Origin: Planctomicrobium piriforme
GTDB taxonomy: Bacteria > Planctomycetota > Planctomycetia > Planctomycetales > Planctomycetaceae
Direction of reading: 5' to 3'
Length of the DNA: 43,267 nt
Assembly (NCBI GenBank): GCA_945860955.1
Contig: CAMATH010000069.1
Span: 1 to 43,267, forward strand
Shown here: positions 8,791-16,861 of the stretch, piece after piece
Numbering within the stretch: the stretch's first letter is position 1
Layout: every line of letters starts with the position of its first letter
The notes under the pieces: generated by a model
Told to the model about the DNA's origin: nothing
Database searches by the model: none
The model's input: the letters and a program-made list of their open reading frames with translations, nothing else
Program-made: the position numbers and the translations under genes

Positions 8791-10167
8791 ATGTCCGCCG
8801 TCCAGAGCTACACCTATCGCTATCCATTCGAGTCGGCCCTGTTCGACACCACCAGCGAACCGGCCATGCGGTGGGCGACCAGTCTCGACGGCACGTCCGA
8901 CGATCTGTTCTTCGACGGTCGACTGCGCCGCCCTGCCCTGGTCGGACAATGTCTTAGCCTGCTGACCGAGATCGTCCGCACCCGGTTCCATCAGCCGGCC
9001 AACCCCCGATTGCTTGACCCCGTGGTCACCAGTGGCGGTGGCCTGCTGCGGTTTGAGGGATTTTCCAGTTGCTGTGGTGTTTACGCCCGATTGGACCTGA
9101 ACCCGGACGCGTTTGATGTCGAGTTGCGGGGCAAGGGGACGACCAATGTGGACTTTAACAACACCATGCGCGTCGCTCTGCGACGGCTTGACGATCGACA
9201 CGAAGCCAGACTCCAGGTGGGTGGCACCGGCATCACACTGACCCGCGATGGGGACCGAATCGTCGAACGTCAGGTCGAGTTACCCGTTCGGTGGATCAAA
9301 GGATTCTGCGAAGTTCAGGCGTATCAGGTCCGACTCACGCCGCATTTCGATTTGACTCCCCTCGAAGCCCGGGATCTGTTGAGGACGTTGCCCAAGGGCA
9401 AAACCGCGCGTCAGCCAGTGTTCCTCACACGGATGGGGCGCGCCCTCCGATTCGCGGCGTGTGACCAGCGCGGTGCCGTCAAGATCGAGGGAACCGATCG
9501 GCTACGGATTCTCGCACCCCTCGTTGGCTCGTCCCGAGCCATCACCGTCTGGTACGACGAATCCTCGCAGACCAACGCCTGGGACTTTCAATTCGACATC
9601 GGGCGGTTCATCGCGCTGTTGAGCCCCGAGGTCTTCCGAGGGTTTAGTGGCGAGGGGCAAATTCTGGCCCGACTCGCGACCGGCAATTGGCAGGACGCGC
9701 TCCCTGGGGTTGTCGACTCACTGCAATGGCAGTCGCAGTTTGATGTGGGGCGATTGGCCCTCCAACGGGGCGTTTCTGAGTCGGCGATCGAGGCCGCGCT
9801 CGCAGTGCTGGGGGCTCGCGGCCTGGTTGGATACGACATGACCACCGGAAAGTACTTTCATCGCGTGCTGCCGTTCGAACTCGACGATGTCGAACGTCAG
9901 CAGCCCCGACTGCTCGCCGCCCGCAAACTGGTCGCCAACCGGAGTGTTCGTATCTTGCACTCGGTTGGCGACGGATGGGACGTCGAGGTCGCTGGAACCG
10001 ACGTCGAGCATTTCGTACGACTGCGTCCTGAAGGAGACCGCTGCACCTGCCCCTGGTTCAGCAGGAATCAAGGACAGCGCGGCCCATGCAAGCACGTGCT
10101 GGCCGCCCGTTTGACTGTTGAGGGCGACGCCAGTGCCACCCTACGCGAGCTGAATACCATTGCCTGA
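8791..10167 (+). CDS. SWIM zinc-finger protein
   Basis: 458 residues. The C terminus carries a SWIM-type zinc finger with the CxC-x(n)-CxH pattern: Cys418, Cys420, Cys433, His435 (CTCPWFSR to GPCKHVLAA). SWIM fingers bind DNA or protein partners. The preceding region (about 310-385) has a winged-helix look (VGRLALQRGVSESAIEAALAVLGARGLVG) and is typical of bacterial SWIM proteins found next to DUF6493, MoxR or VWA genes. Its stop overlaps the start of the DUF6493 gene by 8 nt, so the two are translationally coupled and probably act together. No enzymatic motif is seen. The ATG at 8791 has only a weak ribosome binding site. Confidence 0.85.
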   Translation: MSAVQSYTYRYPFESALFDTTSEPAMRWATSLDGTSDDLFFDGRLRRPALVGQCLSLLTEIVRTRFHQPANPRLLDPVVTSGGGLLRFEGFSSCCGVYARLDLNPDAFDVELRGKGTTNVDFNNTMRVALRRLDDRHEARLQVGGTGITLTRDGDRIVERQVELPVRWIKGFCEVQAYQVRLTPHFDLTPLEARDLLRTLPKGKTARQPVFLTRMGRALRFAACDQRGAVKIEGTDRLRILAPLVGSSRAITVWYDESSQTNAWDFQFDIGRFIALLSPEVFRGFSGEGQILARLATGNWQDALPGVVDSLQWQSQFDVGRLALQRGVSESAIEAALAVLGARGLVGYDMTTGKYFHRVLPFELDDVERQQPRLLAARKLVANRSVRILHSVGDGWDVEVAGTDVEHFVRLRPEGDRCTCPWFSRNQGQRGPCKHVLAARLTVEGDASATLRELNTIA

Positions 10168-13100
10168 ACCGATAACTCAGCAGCTCGAGTCGAGTCTTGT
10201 GTCACTCGATGCCACACGCCTCCAATCGTTGCTCGAGCAGGGAGACAGTGCCGGTTGCATGCAGTTCTTCCGCGGAGCGAGTGAACCCGAACGCCAGGGA
10301 GTCGCCCGGCAGGTTGAAAACTGGGTCACATTCATTTCCGAGGTGGTTCGCGAGGAGAACTCGATTCGTTCCCGTGGAACCACCGAACAACGGGCAGCGG
10401 CGCAGGTTGCCACTTTGGCGGCCTGTTCGTTGTCGTCGCTAAAGAAACTGCGCTGGCGGGTGGGGGTTAAGACGGAGGACGACGTCGCTGTGCTAACCGA
10501 CCGTCGGCCCGCCTGGCTCGGCGACTTTGTCGATCATCTGTTGGACGCGACTCCGCCAAAATGGATGGACGCGCGCCGACTGGTGCGTGCGGGACTCTGT
10601 CCACCTCCGCGTCACGAGAACTACGTCCTGGGAATGACATCACTGATGGGAGGGGTCGGCAGTTATGCGAGTGACCCGTCGGAAAATCGCGGTCGACGAG
10701 GGTCCGGTTGGAACATTCTCTCGCATTTGGCCGCTGAACCCGATCTGCTCGAACTGATCTGGCGACTGTTCGAACTTGAGGGGAGTGGTGAGATGAGTCT
10801 CGCCGCTCACGATAACTACTGCGGACACACGTCCGACCAGAGCTGGAGCGACGCGCTCGTGACGCTGATGAACCAGGGAACTCTGCCTCGCGAACGACTG
10901 CTGGACGCCAGTCTGGCGGCACTCGAACGGGGCTTTCACCCGTACCGCGCCAACTGGTTCGCGCGGTTTCACGAACTGCTTGCCCCCACCAAAGAGGAAC
11001 TGTTCGCCCGCCAATCGAACTACCTGCGTTTGCTCAAGAGCGATCAGGCCGCGACCGCCGCCTTCGCACTCAGGGCACTTGATCAAATCGACAAACAGCA
11101 GTCGATCGATTCGGTACTCCTTATGGATAGCCTGGAATCGGTCCCGCGATTTCCCGGCAAGGGACTCGTCAAAGGGGCATTGAAGACTCTCCACCGGATC
11201 GCGGAGCGCGATCCTAAGGCGCGTCCTCGCGTCGCCCGACTCGCCGCCACGGCGCTCAGTCACACTGCGATCGACGTGCAGACCGCTGCAATCGCAGAAG
11301 TCGCCCGATGGGGAACTACCGCCGACTCGGAACTCGTCAACACAGTGACGGCGGCCAAAACGGCCGTGGCTCCCTCCGTTCAATCCAGTCTGGCAGACTG
11401 GCTCGCATCGGTCACCGGATCCGCTGCGGTTTCCGCGAAACAATTGGAGTCAGAAACCAATCGCACTCTCGTTGAGATCTCCCCCCCGCCAACTCCAGAG
11501 TTCGCAGTGGATTTGCTGGCAGCGAAATCCGAATTGGAACGTCGAGCCAAACGGATTCCTCCGGCGTGGAGAGCCGTCGCTGGCGTGGATCAGGCACTGG
11601 AATCCCTGAACCGCGGCGATTTCGACTTCTCGTGCTGTACTTTCACTGGATCAGAAATCCCGCGGCTCGATCCCGCGCATCGCCTTGTGCCGATTGAATC
11701 CTGGGACGAGCTGGTTGATCTCGCGAGCCGATTGGTCGAGACGATCGACAGCCACGATGATCTCGAGCGACTTTATGACGGTGTATCCCGGCTGTGTGAT
11801 CTGCGTCCAGCCGACTTCGTGAAGCGGACGGCCCCGCTATTACGCCGGATTCTGCAAATCATGGAACGACAGTTGATCCTGCCGTTTGCCGATGCGGAAC
11901 CGGCTCATTCCCTGCTGGGGGTGCTGCTGGCGTGGTTGAATGGAGATTACGGAACCATCGAATTGCGGCAGGATGAGAAAGGGAGAATCGAGGGTCAATA
12001 TACTCTGGGAGACTTGTCGCGAGGCCTCTATCCGAGGCGGATCCCCCTTATCGCGCAGGCACTGTGCGAACGGGGACACGAACTGGCCGACCGGATCCTC
12101 CGACGATGTGCCGTCGCGACGTTGTGTGCCCCCACGCACCGTGGAGGCTGGATTGAACCACTTGAATTGGTGGCCCGAGCGAGTCAACCACGCGTGTTGG
12201 CGGAGGCGACCGATCTGGAGCAGGTGCTGGCGCTGCTGCGGCTCGCTCCCGAAGGTCGCGACGAAGCGGCCCGGCAACTCCCCAAGGGGGAGCATCCATT
12301 TCTCGCCGCGCTGGAGGCCACGTTGATCGGCGGCGACCGGGATTTGTCGCCGTCATTACCTGAGTGGCTCGCGCACGCCAGCCGGTCGGCACGCGGAGAC
12401 AAAAACACGCGAGTGACAACCTCGTTCCGGTTTCAGCCGCCACAGCGCGAAGGCTCGGCACTGATCCGACTGACCATTGAACCAACCCCCGCTCCCCCGG
12501 CGGAAAACCTCGACCTGAGACTGTTGCCAACATGTCGCTGGCATCTGCACGATTTAAGGGACTGGAGTGACTCTGAGGGGGTTGAATTCGTCCGCCAACA
12601 GTTTCTGGTCCATCCCGTCAATCAAACTCCGACGATTGCCCGCGGAGCGTTGCGAATCGCCACAAACCTCGATTGGTGGCAGGTCGAGTGGGCGAATCGA
12701 CACTATCTCGATCCACTGATCGATCCTGACGTGCCGTTGGATGAGATCGGACACTTGTTACTGACAGTGGGACTCTCCGCCAAACAACATGGAGAAGCGA
12801 CCTTGGCGACCGACATCGCGATCGCCGCCTGTGATGATGGCCGACTTGATCCGTCGCAACTGGGAGCGGTTTTGCATCGACTGTTGTCGGCCCGGTTCAT
12901 CCTCGCCGCCCGCGTGGCGCGCACTCTGGGCCAAGTGGCACGAGTTTCCGCTGTCCACGAAGAGTGCGTGCGCATTGCACTGTCGTCTTCACTCCGGGGT
13001 GACCCTGCGGCCATGCCGCGGGACATGCATGCATTGGTTGAGTTCCTGAGTGAACTGGTGATTGCGACACAGACTCCTGTCGACGCCGCCGCCAGGGAGT

Positions 13101-13273
13101 TCTTGAAACGGCTCACCGGTTCGTCAAAGCTGGCGCGGAGTGCCCGAAAGATTCTGGCGTTCGATCGGCAGCCCGATCCGATCCGCACGAGAACATTGCA
13201 GATGCAGATCGTGTCGGTACGTTTGGATCGCGCCGAACGCTGGCTGAGCCGGCTTGATCCCGGCTCGAGATAA
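10160..13273 (+). CDS. DUF6493 family protein
   Basis: 1037 residues, almost entirely helical and HEAT-repeat-like. The segment RERLLDASLAALERGF followed by NWFARFHELLAPTKEEL and the conserved KGALKTLHRIAERDP helix pair are the DUF6493 signature as I recognise it. Members have no known activity. They recur beside SWIM zinc-finger genes, as here. The proposed start is a TTG at 10160 inside the 3' end of the SWIM gene (8-nt overlap). A GTG about 13 codons later is the alternative, and the first in-frame ATG is at about codon 34. The size and solenoid nature suggest a scaffold or regulator that partners the SWIM protein. Confidence 0.8.
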   Translation: MPEPITQQLESSLVSLDATRLQSLLEQGDSAGCMQFFRGASEPERQGVARQVENWVTFISEVVREENSIRSRGTTEQRAAAQVATLAACSLSSLKKLRWRVGVKTEDDVAVLTDRRPAWLGDFVDHLLDATPPKWMDARRLVRAGLCPPPRHENYVLGMTSLMGGVGSYASDPSENRGRRGSGWNILSHLAAEPDLLELIWRLFELEGSGEMSLAAHDNYCGHTSDQSWSDALVTLMNQGTLPRERLLDASLAALERGFHPYRANWFARFHELLAPTKEELFARQSNYLRLLKSDQAATAAFALRALDQIDKQQSIDSVLLMDSLESVPRFPGKGLVKGALKTLHRIAERDPKARPRVARLAATALSHTAIDVQTAAIAEVARWGTTADSELVNTVTAAKTAVAPSVQSSLADWLASVTGSAAVSAKQLESETNRTLVEISPPPTPEFAVDLLAAKSELERRAKRIPPAWRAVAGVDQALESLNRGDFDFSCCTFTGSEIPRLDPAHRLVPIESWDELVDLASRLVETIDSHDDLERLYDGVSRLCDLRPADFVKRTAPLLRRILQIMERQLILPFADAEPAHSLLGVLLAWLNGDYGTIELRQDEKGRIEGQYTLGDLSRGLYPRRIPLIAQALCERGHELADRILRRCAVATLCAPTHRGGWIEPLELVARASQPRVLAEATDLEQVLALLRLAPEGRDEAARQLPKGEHPFLAALEATLIGGDRDLSPSLPEWLAHASRSARGDKNTRVTTSFRFQPPQREGSALIRLTIEPTPAPPAENLDLRLLPTCRWHLHDLRDWSDSEGVEFVRQQFLVHPVNQTPTIARGALRIATNLDWWQVEWANRHYLDPLIDPDVPLDEIGHLLLTVGLSAKQHGEATLATDIAIAACDDGRLDPSQLGAVLHRLLSARFILAARVARTLGQVARVSAVHEECVRIALSSSLRGDPAAMPRDMHALVEFLSELVIATQTPVDAAAREFLKRLTGSSKLARSARKILAFDRQPDPIRTRTLQMQIVSVRLDRAERWLSRLDPGSR

Positions 13274-13291
13274 TCGCGACCTGACGCACGA

Positions 13292-13332
13292 TTTCCGATG
13301 CGGCGTTTCAATCTGTCTCCACTCGACTCTGC
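13292..13332 (+). repeat. 41-bp direct repeat, right copy
   Basis: Perfect copy of 8567-8607, 19 nt after the DUF6493 stop codon. The two copies are about 4.7 kb apart and enclose only the SWIM/DUF6493 pair. Confidence 0.9.
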
Positions 13333-13543
13333 TCGCGTCCGACTCAAACGAGGGAGTCACGGGCCACCTAAGAAGCCACCGTGTGGATCGTTTTCGTCAT
13401 AGGCCCACTTGCCATTCGCCTCGGTGATCGCAACCATCAGAGGAACTGCGACCCGCCTGTTTGCGACCCATCGTCGGTCACGCCGTGGGCGAGCCTGCTC
13501 AAGACAATCTCCTCTCCACCATTCCCTGTGACTTACCCACAAC

Positions 13544-14776
13544 ATGAGTGACCCACATACCACACTCCAAACCGGGCTCACCCGTCGAAGTCTGCTGCAA
13601 AGCATGGCGGCCACCGGAATGGCGGGCTTGTTGCCGAATGTGCTGTTCGGGGCGGCTTCACGCGATTCGGCGGAATCTCCAGACTTTCAGGGAGTCCTCG
13701 AGTTTGTTGACGGCGAGTTCGCCGCCAAGACGTTGCCCGGGGCGTTGCTGGCTGTCACCCATCGGCGAAAGCTCGTCTTGGAGAAATCCTGGGGTACGTA
13801 TTGCAGTCGAACCGAACGGACGGTCCCCTGCGACAGTCAGATGGTCAACATGTGCTATTCGGTGTCGAAGTTGATCGCGTCCACGGTCGTCGTGATCGCG
13901 CAACAGAAGGGGATGTTCGATTATGATACGCCGGTCTCCAAGTACATTCCGGAATTCCAGGGAGGAGGGAAGGACACAATTACGGTGCGTCACTTGTTGA
14001 CCCATTCCGCGGGCTTGCCCAGTGTTCCGCTCAAGGCGGTCGACAGTCCCGCGAAGTGGCAGACGGCCGTTGCCACACTGTGTGCCGCCAAGGTGGAATG
14101 GGAACCTGGTTCGAAGTCGGTTTATCACGGATTGACGGGGCATTTCCTCGCGGCGGAAGTGGTCCGGCGATGTTCGGCCAACAAGCCTTGGGAGGATCTC
14201 TGTCACGAACTACTGTTTGACCCAATCGGTGCGAAGAGTCTGACCTACCAGGTTCCGCCCGCTTCAGTTCCGGTCGCGGGGACACCCATGCCCGTCGAGG
14301 GGGCGTACAACATCGCCGGCTTCAATGACGGAATTGCAGGTCACCCTGCGGGGGGAGCGCTGGGGACTGCCAGCGATTTACTGAAGGTGCTGCACTTGCA
14401 TCTGAACGATGGCGAATGGGACGGGAAAAGGCTGATCGATCCAGAGGCGCTGCGGCAAATGCACACCGTTCAATATGCGGCCCAAATCGACGCCGCGATT
14501 CAGGCGGGCAAACCGCCCGCGTACGATGCCTGGGGACTGGGAATTCTACTGCGAGGCCCCGGTCCGGCGCGTGGAGGACATGGCTGGTTCGGCTTAAGCG
14601 AAGTTTAGTCGCCAGGGGTTTTCGGTCACGCGGGAATCGATACGATCATTGCCGTCGGCGACCCGAAAACTGACACAGCCATCGTGTTCCTGACAACCGA
14701 TTCTCCCAAACCGACATCCAAGGTGGCACCGCTGCGAAGCGGAGTCGTCGCGAAAGTGTTGGCTGCGCTGACGTAG
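13544..14776 (+). pseudogene. Tat-exported beta-lactamase-fold serine hydrolase interrupted by in-frame TAG
   Basis: A class C beta-lactamase / penicillin-binding-protein-like hydrolase. It has a twin-arginine signal (TRRSLLQSMAATGMAGLLP), the nucleophile motif S106-V-S-K109 (MCYSVSK), the second-motif region Y194-H-G in KSVYHGLTGH, and a long C-terminal half. The frame stops at a TAG at 14606-14608, after GHGWFGLSEV (residue 354). Reading continues in the same frame through SPGVFGHAGIDTIIAVGD to a second TAG at 14774-14776. The total would be 410 codons. The downstream 55 codons supply FGHAG, the family's third active-site motif (the KTG equivalent), so the truncated 354-residue product should be inactive. 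The best reading is a recent nonsense mutation. A base-call error or stop read-through is possible. Substrate unknown. Confidence 0.85.
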
Positions 14777-14887
14777 ACGGTTCGCGGGGCGCTCATCGCT
14801 TATACTCTGCGCAGCCGAAAACGCGACATTGCACTTGAGCCGGAATGGGGCTCGCGAAATCCGAATAGCGGCTGGTGTTGGTGACGG

Positions 14888-14912
14888 CCCCATCCGCCTT
14901 GAGCGGATGGGG
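14888..14912. repeat. Hairpin element copy 1 (10-bp perfect stem)
   Basis: CCCCATCCGC at 14888-14897 pairs perfectly with GCGGATGGGG at 14903-14912 around the loop CTTGA. It may also serve as a bidirectional terminator between the convergent hydrolase and TOPRIM-like genes. Confidence 0.7.
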
Positions 14913-15018
14913 AGAAAGATCGATGGCTAGCCCCAAATCACATTGCGCGGTCCAGACCCCAATCGCCTTGCGATCCGGACAGGTTTCGGGTGACGCCGAT
15001 CTTGTCTGACAGAGCGAG

Positions 15019-15055
15019 GATCTCATTCACCAATCCACACGAGGTGGATGGGGTC
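15019..15055. repeat. Hairpin element copy 2
   Basis: GATCTCATTCACC, then stem ATCCAC (15033-15038), loop ACGAG, stem GTGGAT (15044-15049), then GGGGTC. The flanks are shared with copy 3. Confidence 0.65.
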
Positions 15056-15089
15056 TTGATCGAGGATGGAGGGCATTTTTCTAGCCGTC

Positions 15090-15125
15090 GATCTCATTCA
15101 CCATCCGGGCAAGCCGGATGGGGTC
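15090..15125. repeat. Hairpin element copy 3
   Basis: GATCTCATTCACC at 15090-15102, stem CATCCGG (15102-15108), loop GCAAG, stem CCGGATG (15114-15120), then GGGTCT. It overlaps the last codons of the TOPRIM-like gene and encodes its end (HPACPDGE). Confidence 0.65.
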
Positions 15126-15669
15126 TGGGGTCGCGAATTGTCGGATTTGGCGCCGCGCGGGATTTAAACAAGAACTCTTTCACTGCCTGTTCCATGCGAC
15201 TCCGTTCGGCGGCATAGTGGCGGAGATGGATGTGATTCCAATACGTGTCGGTGCCGGCATGACAGTCGTCCGCCAGTGCCGATCCGATCGCTTCGTATCC
15301 GCGGATCGCTTTGAATTCGCGTTGCAACAACGTCCTCAGGATCTCTGGCCGATGGGACGATCCAAGAATAAAGACACGGTCCGCAATTTCATCCGGAATC
15401 TCCTGCATGCAGCAAGCTCTACGATTTTCAATGTCTTTTTCGTCAAAGTCAATCACCATCACGACATAAGCATGCGGGAATTTCTGCAATAATGGCACGT
15501 ATTCATCCCTGCAAGCGTCGGCTACCTTTTTCCACCCACCGGCTGGCGGCAACACTTGAATCCGACGATGGTCAATTTCATAATGCGTTTCAAATCCGAG
15601 CGCGATCTGTCGATCCGCTTCGTCCTCGGGAATGACGTATAGATGCGGCTTGTCATTCTTAACACTCAT
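15094..15669 (-). CDS. TOPRIM-like partner of an ABC-type ATPase (putative nuclease)
   Basis: 191 residues. The layout fits a small TOPRIM fold: a strand ending in acidic residues (LYVIPEDEADR, Glu15/Glu17), then a hydrophobic strand with a DxD (VVMVIDFDEKD, Asp74/Asp76). These are the metal-binding positions of TOPRIM nucleases such as those of OLD-family systems. Its ATG overlaps the stop of the ATPase gene by 4 nt (ATGA), so the two are translationally coupled. The pairing of a RecF/OLD-type ATPase with a separate TOPRIM protein resembles split OLD-like anti-phage systems such as PARIS. This partner is shorter than usual, and the family is not one I can name. The C-terminal residues are encoded by a hairpin element. 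Moderate confidence in the fold, low in the role. Confidence 0.6.
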   Translation of the reverse strand: MSVKNDKPHLYVIPEDEADRQIALGFETHYEIDHRRIQVLPPAGGWKKVADACRDEYVPLLQKFPHAYVVMVIDFDEKDIENRRACCMQEIPDEIADRVFILGSSHRPEILRTLLQREFKAIRGYEAIGSALADDCHAGTDTYWNHIHLRHYAAERSRMEQAVKEFLFKSRAAPNPTIRDPRPHPACPDGE

Positions 15670-16766
15670 CCAATCACCTCGTCCCGAATCAGGGCATTGA
15701 CGAGATCACCGTTGTAACCGAATTCGGAAAGAGTGCGGGCAACTGTCGGATCGAAGTGCGAGGCGCGCGTGAGTACGAATGTTGTCTCGTCAGAGAATTT
15801 GCGAATCGTTTCGGGATGGTGAGAAGTGGCGATGAATTGTCCGGATTGCGCGGTCGCTTTTCGGAGGGCGACAATGAAATGCCCGACTTCCGATAACGCC
15901 AGATGATTGTCCGGCTCGTCCCACATGACAAACACTTCACCGCGCTCCTCGAATAAAGCGACGATGTACGCCGCCAGAAAAAAGCACTTTTCACCGCCGG
16001 AAAGATGTTCGAATTCGATAGAAATCCATTTCAATGGGCTTTTCTGTTCGAATTTCACCACCAACAGAGTCCCGCTCGCGCCGCGCTCAACGTTCTCGAT
16101 CGCGGAAAAATCAGGGATCACGTTGCGAAGAAAGGAATCGAAATGCGAATAGGCACGGGGCTTTTGCTGAAACAGCGCCTTGAGGCATGCTGCCAAATTA
16201 CCGGCATCCCCCTCGATTTCCATCGAGGGAGCTTCTGAGAAGCCCTTGATGTTTTCCGGAATTGGCCCGATCAGAATCATCGCGGCGAAGTACGATTTGA
16301 TGTCTTGAATCGCCCGTTCCCCAGGCCGCTCGTTGATGACCGGGAGCGCGAAGACATGCCAATCCAGACGAAATTCGATCCCCCCTGCGAGTGTGATCTG
16401 GGAATGCTGCCGGGCAAATACCACGTTTCCATCCGCGGTCAGCGACTCTTCCAGAATTCGAGCCTGATGAAATCCGATCGGCCATTCAAACGCAATGCTG
16501 TAACTGTACTTCCTACCGGAGAGTGACAACTCGACTTCAAACCGCATCGGCCGGTCAGTGGTGTGTTGCGCGAAATCGCTGGCGCAAATGCACTCTTGGA
16601 CCTGGCTGGCCCCGCGAGCGATTCGTTGAAACAGCTCCAACGAATGCCGAACCGTTGACTTGCCTCGGCCATTCTTACCGATCAGCAAAGCGGAGCGGTG
16701 ATCACCAAGCCGCAGGGTGAAATTCTCAAGACATCGAAAGTTGTGAACGTAGAGTCGCTTGATCAT
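15666..16766 (-). CDS. AAA/ABC-type ATPase (RecF/OLD-like)
   Basis: About 366 residues from the ATG at 16766. It has the SMC/RecF-like nucleotide-binding layout. The N terminus is IKRLYVHNFRCLENF, with Walker A at residues 30-38 (GKNGRGKST). Further on are the ABC signature LSGGEK, Walker B VFVMWDEPDNHL and an ATSHHPE switch His. There is no long coiled coil, so it is of the AAA_21/AAA_15 type used in bacterial defence ATPases, not a DNA-repair SMC. The frame is open to 16850, but the upstream residues lack family similarity. It overlaps the downstream TOPRIM-like gene by 4 nt. It lies 95 nt after rpoN on the same strand, so it may be expressed from its own promoter in that gap or by read-through. 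Confidence 0.85.
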   Translation of the reverse strand: MIKRLYVHNFRCLENFTLRLGDHRSALLIGKNGRGKSTVRHSLELFQRIARGASQVQECICASDFAQHTTDRPMRFEVELSLSGRKYSYSIAFEWPIGFHQARILEESLTADGNVVFARQHSQITLAGGIEFRLDWHVFALPVINERPGERAIQDIKSYFAAMILIGPIPENIKGFSEAPSMEIEGDAGNLAACLKALFQQKPRAYSHFDSFLRNVIPDFSAIENVERGASGTLLVVKFEQKSPLKWISIEFEHLSGGEKCFFLAAYIVALFEERGEVFVMWDEPDNHLALSEVGHFIVALRKATAQSGQFIATSHHPETIRKFSDETTFVLTRASHFDPTVARTLSEFGYNGDLVNALIRDEVIG

Positions 16767-16861
16767 AAGGAATGCGTCACTGGAGTGCAGGTCGGAAGAA
16801 AGAAGGCCGGAGAATCCTGACATTCTCCTCCTGGAATTCGCGAACGCCACAGGCGGCGTAT

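Larger units (their letters stand above)
14777..15093. other. Intergenic stretch with hairpin elements
   Basis: 317 bases with no convincing gene. It holds two of three related small hairpins, at 14888-14912 and 15033-15049. The third is at 15102-15120, inside the end of the next gene. Two of the hairpins share flanking sequence. Nothing else is recognised. Confidence 0.6.

Noticed and set aside
12938-12960. Sigma-54-like TGGCACG motif
   Set aside because: Spacing to a GC/TTGC element does not fit, and it lies inside the DUF6493 coding region.
8567-13332. 41-bp repeat as CRISPR repeat, because it contains GTTTCAATC
   Set aside because: Only two copies 4.7 kb apart, no spacer-repeat periodicity and no cas genes. 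The Cas2-like protein is far away and doubtful.
13357-13614. 85-codon minus-strand frame upstream of the serine hydrolase
   Set aside because: Overlaps the hydrolase start, has no recognised family and no clear ribosome binding site. It could be a remnant but cannot be supported.
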